DNA of 8,725 nt from an uncultured Eubacteriales bacterium (GCA_902774195.1 CACYHM010000081.1:1-8725), one strand, 5' to 3'. Positions 1-6,330 are shown, counted from the stretch's first letter. Numbers and translations: made by a program. Notes: a model not told the origin generated them from the sequence alone.

Positions 1-118
1 CCCGAACGTTTCCGGTGAAGGAACTTCGCACGAAGAGGTCCAGGATACCGTAGATAAAATGAGCAAAGATCTGGTAAAACTCGTCAGTGCCACGGTAAAA
101 AAGATTGCTGACAAATAA
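1..118 (+). CDS. C-terminal fragment of an unidentified protein (5' end outside window)
   Basis: The frame with codons starting at position 2 is open from the window edge to the TAA at 116-118 and gives 38 residues. They begin PNVSGEGTSHEEVQDTV and end KKIADK. The visible part is hydrophilic and probably ends in an amphipathic helix (roughly residues 12-36, MSKDLVKLV and following). No catalytic motif or membrane segment is visible, and I do not recognise the family. Terminal placement just before a hairpin terminator, with the same codon style as the other genes, supports a genuine 3' end of a gene rather than chance. Nothing can be said about function. Confidence 0.55.
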   Translation, partial: PNVSGEGTSHEEVQDTVDKMSKDLVKLVSATVKKIADK

Positions 119-128
119 GCGGATCAGG

Positions 129-160
129 AAAAAAGAACGGCTCCGTTCAGAGCCGTTTTT
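129..160. terminator. Bidirectional intrinsic terminator
   Basis: AACGGCTC (136-143) pairs with GAGCCGTT (150-157) around a 6-base loop. It is followed on the plus strand by T158-160, adding to the T pair in the stem. On the minus strand the A run at 129-134 becomes six T's. It can therefore stop the unidentified gene (plus) and the tRNA-Arg transcript (minus). A smaller stem, TGACC-GGAA-GGTCA at 165-178, lies between it and the tRNA 3' end. Confidence 0.85.
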
Positions 161-182
161 AATGTGACCGGAAGGTCAACTG

Positions 183-258
183 TGGTGTCCCTGGGGCGAT
201 TCGAACGCCCGGCACATGGTTTAGGAAACCATTGCTCTATCCCCTGAGCTACAGAGAC
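183..258 (-). tRNA. tRNA-Arg, anticodon CCT (reads AGG)
   Basis: The minus strand folds as a full cloverleaf. The acceptor stem GTCTCTG (252-258) pairs with CAGGGAC, with one G-U pair. The D stem is GCTC/GAGC and the anticodon stem ATGGT/ACCAT carries the loop TTCCTAA. The T arm is GGGCG-TTCGAAT-CGCCC. The anticodon CCT lies at 223-225 (plus-strand AGG). Discriminator A is followed by an encoded CCA at 183-185. AGG is a frequent arginine codon in the surrounding genes, so this should be a well-used tRNA. It has its own promoter about 45 bases upstream and a terminator just downstream, so it is probably a single-tRNA transcript. Confidence 0.97.
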
Positions 259-302
259 AAATGCGGTTACGCACTGCTGCGTAAAACTGTGCGCGCCTAG
301 GT

Positions 303-331
303 ATGATAGCACAGATTTCTTGATATATCAA
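303..331 (-). promoter_or_regulatory. Sigma-A type promoter of the tRNA-Arg gene
   Basis: On the minus strand TTGATA (326-331) and TATCAT (303-308) are separated by exactly 17 bases. Transcription would start near 296, giving a leader of about 38 bases before the mature tRNA 5' end at 258. The -35 box is half of a perfect palindrome shared with the opposite promoter. Confidence 0.8.
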
Positions 332-333
332 GA
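318..333. repeat. Perfect 16-bp palindrome TCTTGATATATCAAGA between divergent promoters
   Basis: The 16 bases equal their own reverse complement. The centre, TTGATA|TATCAA, is formed by two -35 hexamers placed back to back with no base between them. It may simply reflect the two promoters, or it may also be an operator for a dimeric regulator. The sequence alone does not decide. Confidence 0.8.
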
Positions 334-348
334 CGGCAGGAGTACAAT
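320..348 (+). promoter_or_regulatory. Sigma-A type promoter of the alr-PAP2-ung operon
   Basis: TTGATA (320-325) and TACAAT (343-348) are separated by 17 bases. The predicted start near 355 leaves a leader of about 80 bases before alr. The leader opens with a hairpin, GCGGAGA (359-365) pairing with TTTCCGC (371-377) around a 5-base loop, which could protect the mRNA 5' end. No T run follows that hairpin, so it is not a terminator. Confidence 0.75.
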
Positions 349-435
349 TTATTTGTATGCGGAGAGCATATTTCCGCGCATTTACAGATAACATAACGGG
401 TAGGCTGTTTAAGGACTTTTTAAGGGAGATGTGCT

Positions 436-1608
436 ATGTATAAGGAAACATTGAGACAGGTATGGGCCGAGATCGACATGTCGGCTTTCGATCACAACGT
501 AAAGCAGATCAAGAAACACATGGAATGCCCGAAGATGATAGGAGTCATCAAGGCCAACGGATACGGACACGGCGCCACTGAGTGCGCAAAGGTGCTCAGG
601 TACAACGGTGTTGAGGACTTTGCCGTTGCCACGCTTGAGGAGGCCGTCAACCTCCGCGAGGACGGGATCGAAGGCAACATCGTGATACTGGGCTTCACGC
701 CTGTGGAGTGCGTGGACACGGTAGTCGAATACGACCTGATCCCGGTAGTGATGTATTATGAATATGTAGAGGCCCTGAATGAAGAAGTCATGAAGCAGGG
801 AGCTGATCCTGCGAAGGTACTGTTCGGACTGGATACAGGCATGGGCAGGATCGGATACAGAGTATTCACCGACGAGGAGCGCGACTACGCGGTAGAGCGT
901 TACAGACAGATGAGCGAGCTTCCGGGCATAGAGATCGCAGGAGTCATCACCCACTTCTCGACAGCTGATGAAGAGCAGAGAGAATACACCGGGATGCAGA
1001 TCGACAACTACAACGCGTTCATGAAAAAGCTGAACGCCGCGGGCTTCGATCCTAAAAAGATCTGCGCGAACTCGGCTTCGATAATGGTCTACCCTGAGGT
1101 CCACTTCGATGCGTGCCGTCCGGGGATCATCCTCTACGGACTCGCTCCGAGCGGATACCTCAAGAACAAGGTGCTCGACCTCAAGCCTGTGATGACGGTA
1201 AAGGCCGAGATCGTGAATCTGAAGAAGGTGCCTAAGGGAACATCTGTCAGCTACGGCCGCAAGTTCACAACGACTGCGGACGTGACCAAGATCGCCACCA
1301 TAGGCCTGGGCTATGCGGACGGCTATTCGAGACTCAACAGCGGCAAGATCAGCGTGCTGGTAGGCGGGATCAAGTGTCCGGTAGTCGGAAACATCTGCAT
1401 GGACCAGTGCATGGTAGACGTAACGGCGGTCCCTGATGTGCACCGCGGCGACGAGGTGGTCATCCTCGGCAGGCAGGGCAATGAAGAGATCAGCGCGGAT
1501 GATCTGGCGGCGATCAACGGAACGATCAACTACGAGATCACGTGCTGCTTCGACCTCAGGATGCCTAAGGTCTATGTGAACTATCCGAAAGGAATGCTCG
1601 AAGAATAA
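436..1608 (+). CDS. alr: Alanine racemase (PLP-dependent)
   Basis: Interconverts L- and D-alanine in the cytoplasm and so supplies D-Ala for peptidoglycan. The 390 residues are the normal family length. The N-terminal TIM barrel carries the PLP lysine in IKANGYGHG (Lys39). The C-terminal beta domain carries the second catalytic base in VSYGRKF (Tyr273). The ICMDQCMVDVT motif, typical of the family near the active-site entrance, is present. The start is set by AAGGGAG at 422-428, seven bases before the ATG; upstream is the promoter and leader. It is the first gene of an operon with a PAP2 phosphatase (10 bases downstream) and ung. In some Firmicutes alr precedes a MazEF-type toxin-antitoxin pair; none is here. 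All key residues are present, so it should be functional. Confidence 0.97.
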   Translation: MYKETLRQVWAEIDMSAFDHNVKQIKKHMECPKMIGVIKANGYGHGATECAKVLRYNGVEDFAVATLEEAVNLREDGIEGNIVILGFTPVECVDTVVEYDLIPVVMYYEYVEALNEEVMKQGADPAKVLFGLDTGMGRIGYRVFTDEERDYAVERYRQMSELPGIEIAGVITHFSTADEEQREYTGMQIDNYNAFMKKLNAAGFDPKKICANSASIMVYPEVHFDACRPGIILYGLAPSGYLKNKVLDLKPVMTVKAEIVNLKKVPKGTSVSYGRKFTTTADVTKIATIGLGYADGYSRLNSGKISVLVGGIKCPVVGNICMDQCMVDVTAVPDVHRGDEVVILGRQGNEEISADDLAAINGTINYEITCCFDLRMPKVYVNYPKGMLEE

Positions 1609-1618
1609 AAGGAGCGCA

Positions 1619-2305
1619 ATGGACAATATAACTCAATTTGACGGTAATTTTCTGATCGGCATACAGCAGCTGCTGCATGCCGATTGGCTTACTCCGGTGA
1701 TGAAATCCATAACCATGTTCGGAGAAGCCGGTATCTTCTGGATACTGGTCTGCCTGGCGCTTATGATCTTCAGACGCACACGCAGGCTCGGCATCATTTG
1801 CTCGGTCTCGCTGGCGTTCGCCTTCCTGTGCTGCAACCTCATCATAAAGCCTGCCGTGGACCGTACGCGCCCGTGGGTGCTCTTTGAAGAGGTCGTCAGG
1901 CTGATCCCCGATCCGGGCGATCCGTCGTTTCCGAGCGGCCACGTGACCAATTCCATAGCGCCCGCATGGGCCATGTTCCTGGCAACGGTGCCGGGCCGCA
2001 TCATAAACGGGGAAGGCAGGGTGACCGGAAGGAGCTATGACTGCCTGAGATGCCTGGGATGGAAAGGCGAAGGCGCTGATCCGCGCACTGTGCATAAGTT
2101 TTCGATCGCAGCAGTGATCCTTTCCGTACTGATAGGTGTTTCCAGGCTGTATCTCGGAGTGCACTTCCCTACCGATGTTCTGGGAGGGTTCATAATCGGA
2201 ATGATCGCTGCGACGATCGTGTATAACGTGATACTGAGAACAGAAGACAAGCGCGGCATCATCGGCAGCGTCAGGTCGGAAGAAGCGGATGGTGCGGCTG
2301 AATGA
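1619..2305 (+). CDS. PAP2-family membrane phosphatase (lipid or undecaprenyl-pyrophosphate phosphatase)
   Basis: A 228-residue membrane protein with the three PAP2 signature motifs in order: KPAVDRTRP (residues 77-85), PSGH (105-108) and SRLYLGVHFPTD (175-186). His108 and His182 are the expected catalytic pair. Hydrophobic segments lie near 39-51, 57-76, 112-124, 160-175 and 185-206. A polar insert of about 35 residues (125-160), with two cysteines, sits between motifs 2 and 3 and is longer than in minimal members. Related enzymes (BcrC, PgpB) dephosphorylate undecaprenyl pyrophosphate or phosphatidylglycerol phosphate at the outer membrane face. Lying directly behind alr favours a cell-wall lipid-carrier role, but the substrate cannot be read from sequence. 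AAAAGGAG sits just upstream of the ATG; the stop overlaps ung by four bases (ATGA). Confidence 0.9.
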   Translation: MDNITQFDGNFLIGIQQLLHADWLTPVMKSITMFGEAGIFWILVCLALMIFRRTRRLGIICSVSLAFAFLCCNLIIKPAVDRTRPWVLFEEVVRLIPDPGDPSFPSGHVTNSIAPAWAMFLATVPGRIINGEGRVTGRSYDCLRCLGWKGEGADPRTVHKFSIAAVILSVLIGVSRLYLGVHFPTDVLGGFIIGMIAATIVYNVILRTEDKRGIIGSVRSEEADGAAE

Positions 2306-2991
2306 AAGTGACAGGAAACAAATGGGATGCACTGCTGGCAGAGGAATGGCAGAAGCCCTACTATAAAGAACTCAGGGAATTCCTGAAAACAGAATATGAG
2401 CACGGTACAGTATACCCTCCGGCAGATGACATATACAATGCGCTGAGGTTCACGGATTATGATGATGTAAAGGCTGTCATACTGGGCCAGGACCCGTATC
2501 ATGAGCCCGGCCAGGCGCACGGGCTTGCTTTCAGCGTGCAGGCGGGTACACCGGAGCCGCCGTCGCTCGTCAACATTTTCAAAGAACTCGAGGACGATCT
2601 TGGCATAGTGCCTCCGCAGAGACCCGAAGGAGGACTTCTGGAGCCCTGGGCAAAGCACGGGGTGCTTCTCCTGAATACCGTGCTGACAGTACGTGCTCAT
2701 GAGGCGGGATCTCACAGAGGCAGGGGCTGGGAGACTTTCACAGACAGGGTGATAGAGCTTCTGGCCGAAAGAGAGGATCCGATGGTCTTTGTGCTCTGGG
2801 GCGCCCAGGCGGGCGCGAAGCAGGGCCTCATACAAAAGGCGCAGGGAGGAAAGATACGCCATCTTATAATAAAGGCGCCTCACCCGAGCCCTCTCTCGGC
2901 ATACCGCGGATTCTTCGGAGGCAGGTATTTCTCGAGGTGCAATTACTTCCTTGCCGACTGCGGCCTGGAGCCTGTGGACTGGTCGCTGTGA
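2302..2991 (+). CDS. ung: Uracil-DNA glycosylase, family 1
   Basis: Removes uracil from DNA after cytosine deamination or dUTP misincorporation and starts base-excision repair. The 229 residues match the family length. The water-activating loop GQDPYH spans residues 62-67, with Asp64 at the same number as in E. coli Ung. The uracil-binding LLNTVLTV stretch is present. The DNA-intercalation loop HPSPLSA begins at His194. No clear ribosome site precedes the ATG. It overlaps the stop of the PAP2 gene as ATGA, so translation is probably coupled to the upstream gene. No terminator is seen after it, but a new promoter starts five bases beyond its stop codon. Confidence 0.97.
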   Translation: MKVTGNKWDALLAEEWQKPYYKELREFLKTEYEHGTVYPPADDIYNALRFTDYDDVKAVILGQDPYHEPGQAHGLAFSVQAGTPEPPSLVNIFKELEDDLGIVPPQRPEGGLLEPWAKHGVLLLNTVLTVRAHEAGSHRGRGWETFTDRVIELLAEREDPMVFVLWGAQAGAKQGLIQKAQGGKIRHLIIKAPHPSPLSAYRGFFGGRYFSRCNYFLADCGLEPVDWSL

Positions 2992-2995
2992 ACGG

Positions 2996-3024
2996 TTGAA
3001 ATAACGGCGCTTTTTTGCTAATAT
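2996..3024 (+). promoter_or_regulatory. Sigma-A type promoter for the Lys/Ala-tail membrane protein
   Basis: TTGAAA (2996-3001) and TAATAT (3019-3024) are separated by 17 bases, starting five bases after the ung stop. The predicted start near 3031 gives a leader of about 110 bases. Confidence 0.75.
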
Positions 3025-3030
3025 ATGCGG

Positions 3031-3140
3031 GTATGCGGCCGCGGCTTAAAGCTTGTTTAAACTGCGCGGTGTATGATCCGGTACAGATAAAATGCCGCTC
3101 TGCGCGGCAAAACTATACAAAAGGAAAAGAGGACAACAAA
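3031..3140 (+). promoter_or_regulatory. Long 5' leader with a hairpin
   Basis: About 110 untranslated bases lie between the predicted transcription start and the ATG at 3141. TGCCGC (3093-3098) pairs with GCGGCA (3104-3109) around a 5-base loop, about 20 bases upstream of the ribosome site. The octamer CTGCGCGG occurs twice (3062-3069 and 3100-3107), the second copy overlapping the hairpin. No known riboswitch class is recognised. The length suggests post-transcriptional control, but this is inference. Confidence 0.35.
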
Positions 3141-3806
3141 ATGTACGACAAGAAAAAGAAATTCAGAAGATCGCCTGTGACGGTCATATGCTTTGTACTG
3201 GCAGCGCTGATGCTCATCTACGCATGCTATCAGGGCGGCAGCACGATCCATCAGATCAACGACTACTACGCACAGTACGGTATGAAGGCCAAGCCGGTAG
3301 AGTACCTCACTTATGTGAGCCAGAGCGTAATGGCTACGCTGATCAATGCCATCGTGCTCTTCATGCTGGCTAAGATCCACGACGATGTCAGAAGGAACAA
3401 CCCGGCCAACTTCATGAGCGATGAGGAACTGGTCGAAGCTGCTGAAGCAAAGAAGGCTGCAAAGGATTCGAAGCAGTTCGAAAAGGGCGAGAAGGCAGCT
3501 GCAAAGGCAGCGGATAAGAGCGACGTCAAGGTCTCTGTAAAGACAGAAAGTGAAGAACCTGTTGTCGTCGACTTCGCCGTAGCTGACGCCGAAGTTTCTG
3601 CAGAAAAGAAAACTGCAAAGAAGCCGGCTGCAAAGAAGGCTTCGGGAAGCACGGCAAAAAAGCCGGCCGCAAAGAAGACTTCTGCAAAGAAGACTTCGGA
3701 CGAAAAGGCTGCGCCTAAGAAGACCGCAGCAAAGAAAGCGGCTCCGAAAAAGAAAGCCGCTGCTGAAAAGGCTGACGAAAAGAAGACCGAAAAGACAGAA
3801 GAATAG
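3141..3806 (+). CDS. Two-helix membrane protein with histone H1-like lysine/alanine-rich cytoplasmic tail
   Basis: This 221-residue protein matches no named family that I recognise. Residues 1-10 are very basic (KKKKFRR), followed by a membrane segment at about 12-30. A loop of about 30 residues comes next, then a second membrane segment at about 62-79. A helical charged region follows (about 92-128). The tail at 155-217 is built from repeated AAKK, PAAKK and TSAKK units. Both ends should lie inside the cell by the positive-inside rule. Such tails resemble bacterial H1-like proteins that bind DNA, so a nucleoid-to-membrane link is possible; binding of RNA, ribosomes or anionic lipid is equally open. 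The start at 3141 is chosen because AGAGGA (3128-3133) precedes it; an in-frame TTG at 3015 lies inside the promoter. It has its own promoter and terminator. Confidence 0.85.
   Translation: MYDKKKKFRRSPVTVICFVLAALMLIYACYQGGSTIHQINDYYAQYGMKAKPVEYLTYVSQSVMATLINAIVLFMLAKIHDDVRRNNPANFMSDEELVEAAEAKKAAKDSKQFEKGEKAAAKAADKSDVKVSVKTESEEPVVVDFAVADAEVSAEKKTAKKPAAKKASGSTAKKPAAKKTSAKKTSDEKAAPKKTAAKKAAPKKKAAAEKADEKKTEKTEE
3603..3791 (+). repeat. Low-complexity repeat encoding the AAKK/PAAKK tail
   Basis: This stretch repeats variants of GCAAAGAAG and AAGAAG and encodes residues 155-217 of the membrane protein. Such in-frame repeats tend to change length between strains by slippage. The reading frame remains intact here. 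Confidence 0.7.
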
Positions 3807-3813
3807 TTCACTG

Positions 3814-3851
3814 AAGGCCGCGTGACCGGTAAAGACCGGGAGCGGCCTTTT
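3814..3851 (+). terminator. Intrinsic terminator, possibly leaky
   Basis: AAGGCCGC (3814-3821) pairs with GCGGCCTT (3842-3849). Inside it, CCGGT (3826-3830) pairs with ACCGG (3835-3839) around an AAAG loop. Only four T's follow. No separate promoter is evident before the next gene, whose ATG lies 16 bases on, so some read-through into it is plausible. Confidence 0.75.
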
Positions 3852-3867
3852 GGTATATGGAGGGTAC

Positions 3868-4746
3868 ATGATCGACTGGAAAGAAATAAGGCTTGAAGAC
3901 AAGGCCGCGATAGAAGACAAGATCTGCGCAAGCGGATGCCACGGAGCAGACTACAGCTTCACCAATCTCTACATCTGGCGAAAAGCTTACAGGCCGCTCA
4001 TCACATGGTGCGACGACCGTCTTCTGGTCGGCATGCCTCAGTGGCATATCTATGCGTATCCGAAGGGCGACGGAGAGATAAAAAGAAGCATAGAGCTTCT
4101 GCTCGATGAGGCCCATTCCCGCGGCGAGAAACTCTATATGAGGGGCCTCACTGACAGGACGCTCCAGGAGTTCCTGCCTCTCTACGGAGACAGATTCGAG
4201 ATCACCGAGGATCGCGACAATGCCGACTATATCTATTCAACGGAAAAGCTCTGCGAGCTTCCGGGAAGACATCTTTCTTCGAAGCGCAACCACATAAAGC
4301 ACTTCGAAAGGAACGGAGAGTGGGAGTTCGTCCCGGTGACCGAAGACACAAAGGCGGCAAGAGACTTCGTGGATGAGTTCTACAGGGAAAAGAACGATCC
4401 TGAACTTGCTGACGAGGCTGACGCGATCGAAGAGATGTTCAAAAACTACAAAGAACTCGGATTCCTCGGAGGGCTGCTCTATCAGAATGGCGAACCGGTA
4501 GCTTTCACTGCCGGCACGAAGCTCGACAACGAGGTCTTCGACACACACTTCGAAAAAGCCCTGCCGGGAGTCGAGGGAGCATACACCATGGTGAACCGCG
4601 AGTTCGCCAGGCTCGTACGCGAACGCCTGCCTGAGATACAGTACTTCAACCGCGAAGAGGACATGGGCATAGAGGGACTGAGGCGCGCCAAGGAGAGCTA
4701 TCATCCGGACTTCCTTTTGATGAAGTACTACGCGAAAGAGAAATAG
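3868..4746 (+). CDS. DUF2156 protein (phosphatidylglycerol lysyltransferase-like C-terminal domain)
   Basis: A 292-residue soluble protein of the DUF2156 family, related in fold to the catalytic domain of MprF-type aminoacyl-tRNA-dependent lysyltransferases (two GNAT-like halves). Family hallmarks include YSFTNLYIWRKAY near residues 29-41 and DYIYSTEKL with the following SSKRNHIKHF at 120-146. A FLGGLLYQNGEPVAFTAG core follows, and the end carries NREEDMGIEGLRRAKESY. It lacks the membrane domain of MprF, so lipid lysylation is not implied; these stand-alone proteins have no settled function. I chose the ATG at 3868 because GGAGGG (3859-3864) lies just before it, although the spacing of about four bases is short. 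A TTG at 3850 inside the terminator is less likely. A GNAT gene follows after nine bases. Confidence 0.88.
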   Translation: MIDWKEIRLEDKAAIEDKICASGCHGADYSFTNLYIWRKAYRPLITWCDDRLLVGMPQWHIYAYPKGDGEIKRSIELLLDEAHSRGEKLYMRGLTDRTLQEFLPLYGDRFEITEDRDNADYIYSTEKLCELPGRHLSSKRNHIKHFERNGEWEFVPVTEDTKAARDFVDEFYREKNDPELADEADAIEEMFKNYKELGFLGGLLYQNGEPVAFTAGTKLDNEVFDTHFEKALPGVEGAYTMVNREFARLVRERLPEIQYFNREEDMGIEGLRRAKESYHPDFLLMKYYAKEK

Positions 4747-4755
4747 CCGCTGACG

Positions 4756-5373
4756 ATGACGGAGAATAGTTTTGAGATAAAAACGACCGCCGAAAGCGGC
4801 ATATACGAGGGGATACGCGATCTGTGGTGCGAAGTCTTCGGCGATGAGCCGCAGTATGTGGATGACACTTACGATAACTTCGGCGATGACATAAGAGGCT
4901 GGGCGGTCACTGACGAAAGCGGCAGAGTGATAAGCGCTCTGAGCTGCTACCGCTGCGGCGCATTCAGAGGGCAGGACGTATACGTAAGCTATGCGGTATG
5001 CACTTCGCCCGGTTACAGGGGCAAAGGCCTTGCGGGCATGCTTGTCAGACGCGTGAAGGACGAAGTCCTGAAAGAAGGATGCATCTCCATCGTCTCGCCG
5101 CTTGAGCCTTCGCTCGAAGCATGGTATGCGGACCTCGGCTATGAGCCGTACTTCTACGCTCCCCGCTTCACTCTCTTTACGGCGGATGATGATGAGGAAT
5201 TCGAGGACTTCGATGACTACGACATAGATATCGGAGACAGCGAGGCCTTCGAGGCTTTCAACCCGGGCATCGATCTGAAGCCGGCTGACAGACGGAGGGC
5301 TCTATGTCATAAATGGCGGCGATGCCATTTGCGACATTTCGACTGCAGAGGGCGGCAGCCTCATAATGACTGA
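4756..5373 (+). CDS. GNAT-family N-acetyltransferase, C-terminus shifted out of frame
   Basis: The N-terminal part is a GNAT acetyltransferase. VYVSYAVCTSPGYRGKGLA (residues 75-93) is the acetyl-CoA binding beta4/alpha3 motif, with RGKGLA as the pyrophosphate loop. LEAWYADLGYEPYF (120-133) is the typical end of the domain. The acceptor substrate is unknown. A very acidic stretch (DDDEEFEDFDD and following, 144-159) comes next. From about residue 179 the composition changes abruptly to Arg/His/Cys-rich (DRRRALCHKWRRCHLRHF). This marks a frameshift; the original C-terminal domain continues in the +1 frame (5279-5587). The enzymatic core is intact, so partial function is possible. The start ATG follows the DUF2156 stop by nine bases, with only a weak ribosome site, suggesting coupled translation. 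Confidence 0.8.
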   Translation: MTENSFEIKTTAESGIYEGIRDLWCEVFGDEPQYVDDTYDNFGDDIRGWAVTDESGRVISALSCYRCGAFRGQDVYVSYAVCTSPGYRGKGLAGMLVRRVKDEVLKEGCISIVSPLEPSLEAWYADLGYEPYFYAPRFTLFTADDDEEFEDFDDYDIDIGDSEAFEAFNPGIDLKPADRRRALCHKWRRCHLRHFDCRGRQPHND

Positions 5374-5587
5374 ATTCATACTGAGCCCGGTGCTCGAAGA
5401 ACTGTCTCTCGAGATCGATGCTGAGATAGCGGCCGCCGCAGCGAGGCAGGCAGGAGCCTTCGAGGTCACATACACGAGACCCGGAAGTCTGGGATGCCAG
5501 TCGATGGCTGCGGGAGTCAAAGCCTTCGACCCCGAAGAGGAAGGCTATGAGTACAGCACGGCATATTTCGGCCACCCTATAGATTGA
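5279..5587 (+). pseudogene. Out-of-frame C-terminal domain of the GNAT protein
   Basis: This frame opens after a TGA at 5276-5278 and reads LTDGGLYVINGGDAICDIST, then MTEFILSPVLEEL, ending STAYFGHPID at the TGA (5585-5587). It has the composition of a normal folded protein. In related two-part acetyltransferases a GGLYV-type strand opens a small C-terminal domain. Removing one base near 5288-5291 would join PAD to DGGLYVINGG. An ATG at 5366 exists in this frame but lacks a good ribosome site and would omit the start of the domain. This is therefore read as the broken remainder of the upstream gene, or as a base-call error, not as a separate gene. Confidence 0.75.
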
Positions 5588-5612
5588 TTTTTGACCGACC
5601 AGGAGGTAATAC

Positions 5613-6212
5613 ATGAATGTAGTATGTCTGGACATGGAGGGCGTTCTCGTCCCTGAGATATGGATAGCGTTCAGCAAAGAGAGCGGCATCCCGGAGCTCT
5701 CGCGCACTACCAGAGACGAACCCGACTACGACAAGCTGATGAAGTGGAGGATCGGCGTCCTCAGGGAGCACGGTCTCAAACTGAAGGACGTGCAGGATAC
5801 GATCTCGAGGATAGACCCGCTTCCGGGAGCGAAGGAATTCCTGGATGAGCTCAGGTCCGAGACTCAGGTCATAGTGCTGAGCGATACTTTCTCGCAGTTC
5901 GCAATGCCTCTTATGAAGAAGCTCGGATGGCCGACGCTGTTCTGCAACGAGCTCATCATCGATGAAGAGGGATATATCGCGGACATAAAGATGAGATGCG
6001 ATCACTCAAAACTCACGACGGTCAGAGGCCTGCAGTCGATAGGCTTCGATACCATTGCAGCCGGCGACAGCTATAACGACCTCGAGATGATACAGGCAAG
6101 CAAAGCAGGCTTCCTCTTCAGGACGACAGAGCAGATCAGGAAGGACTATCCGCAGTACCCGGCATTCGAAGAGTATGACGAGTTCCTGGCGGCTATAAGG
6201 GCGGCTCTCTAA
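5613..6212 (+). CDS. thrH: ThrH: phosphoserine phosphatase / homoserine phosphotransferase, HAD superfamily
   Basis: A 199-residue HAD enzyme that matches the ThrH family from its first residues (CLDMEGVLVPEIWIAF). ThrH of Pseudomonas dephosphorylates phosphoserine and can transfer the phosphate to homoserine, linking serine and threonine synthesis. HAD motifs are: I, D7-M-E9-G, with Glu at the second position as in characterised ThrH; II, VLSDTF with Ser90; III, probably Lys133; IV, GDSYND at 151-156, which binds Mg2+. The RTTRDEPDYDKLMKWR stretch (31-46) is the family cap region. AGGAGG (5601-5606) lies six bases before the ATG, the strongest ribosome site in the group. This may let thrH be translated independently of the broken gene 25 bases upstream. 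Confidence 0.93.
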   Translation: MNVVCLDMEGVLVPEIWIAFSKESGIPELSRTTRDEPDYDKLMKWRIGVLREHGLKLKDVQDTISRIDPLPGAKEFLDELRSETQVIVLSDTFSQFAMPLMKKLGWPTLFCNELIIDEEGYIADIKMRCDHSKLTTVRGLQSIGFDTIAAGDSYNDLEMIQASKAGFLFRTTEQIRKDYPQYPAFEEYDEFLAAIRAAL

Positions 6213-6239
6213 AATTTCCTACCCGATTTATAGGAATTT
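6213..6239 (+). terminator. Weak A/T-rich hairpin after thrH
   Basis: TTCCTA (6216-6221) pairs with TAGGAA (6231-6236), extendable by A-T pairs across a bulge. The loop has nine bases, and the following T's are part of the outer stem. It may end the thrH transcript, but it is weaker than the other terminators here. Confidence 0.35.
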
Positions 6240-6241
6240 AC

Positions 6242-6270
6242 TTGATTTTGGACCCCTGCGGTTGTACTAT
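6242..6270 (+). promoter_or_regulatory. Sigma-A type promoter for the DUF1858 gene
   Basis: TTGATT (6242-6247) and TACTAT (6265-6270) are separated by 17 bases. The predicted start near 6277 gives a leader of about 54 bases. Confidence 0.75.
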
Positions 6271-6330
6271 AGTGGAGCAATACAGAAAACGTATAACCGT
6301 ATATTTCAGAGATAAAAGGAGACTACAGAA

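Noticed and set aside
355..435. Riboswitch or attenuator in the alr leader
   Set aside because: Only one small hairpin (359-377) without a T run is visible, and no known riboswitch core is recognised.
409..1626. A 405-codon open frame on the minus strand opposite alr
   Set aside because: alr carries all catalytic motifs on the plus strand. The reverse frame has the His/Arg/Val-rich composition typical of an antisense shadow and no recognisable domain.
436..2991. Toxin-antitoxin genes next to alr, as in some Firmicutes
   Set aside because: The following genes are clearly a PAP2 phosphatase and ung.
3015..3140. TTG at 3015 as start of the Lys/Ala-tail protein, adding 42 residues
   Set aside because: It lies within the promoter spacer and -10 region and has no ribosome site; the ATG at 3141 has AGAGGA before it.
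3057..3931. Long minus-strand open frames opposite the Lys/Ala-tail gene
   Set aside because: They are Phe/Ser/Leu/Cys-rich mirror images of Lys/Ala codon repeats, with no ribosome site or motif.
5366..5587. A separate 73-residue gene starting at ATG 5366
   Set aside because: The same frame continues upstream with good protein sequence back to 5279, and there is no ribosome site; it is the tail of the GNAT gene.
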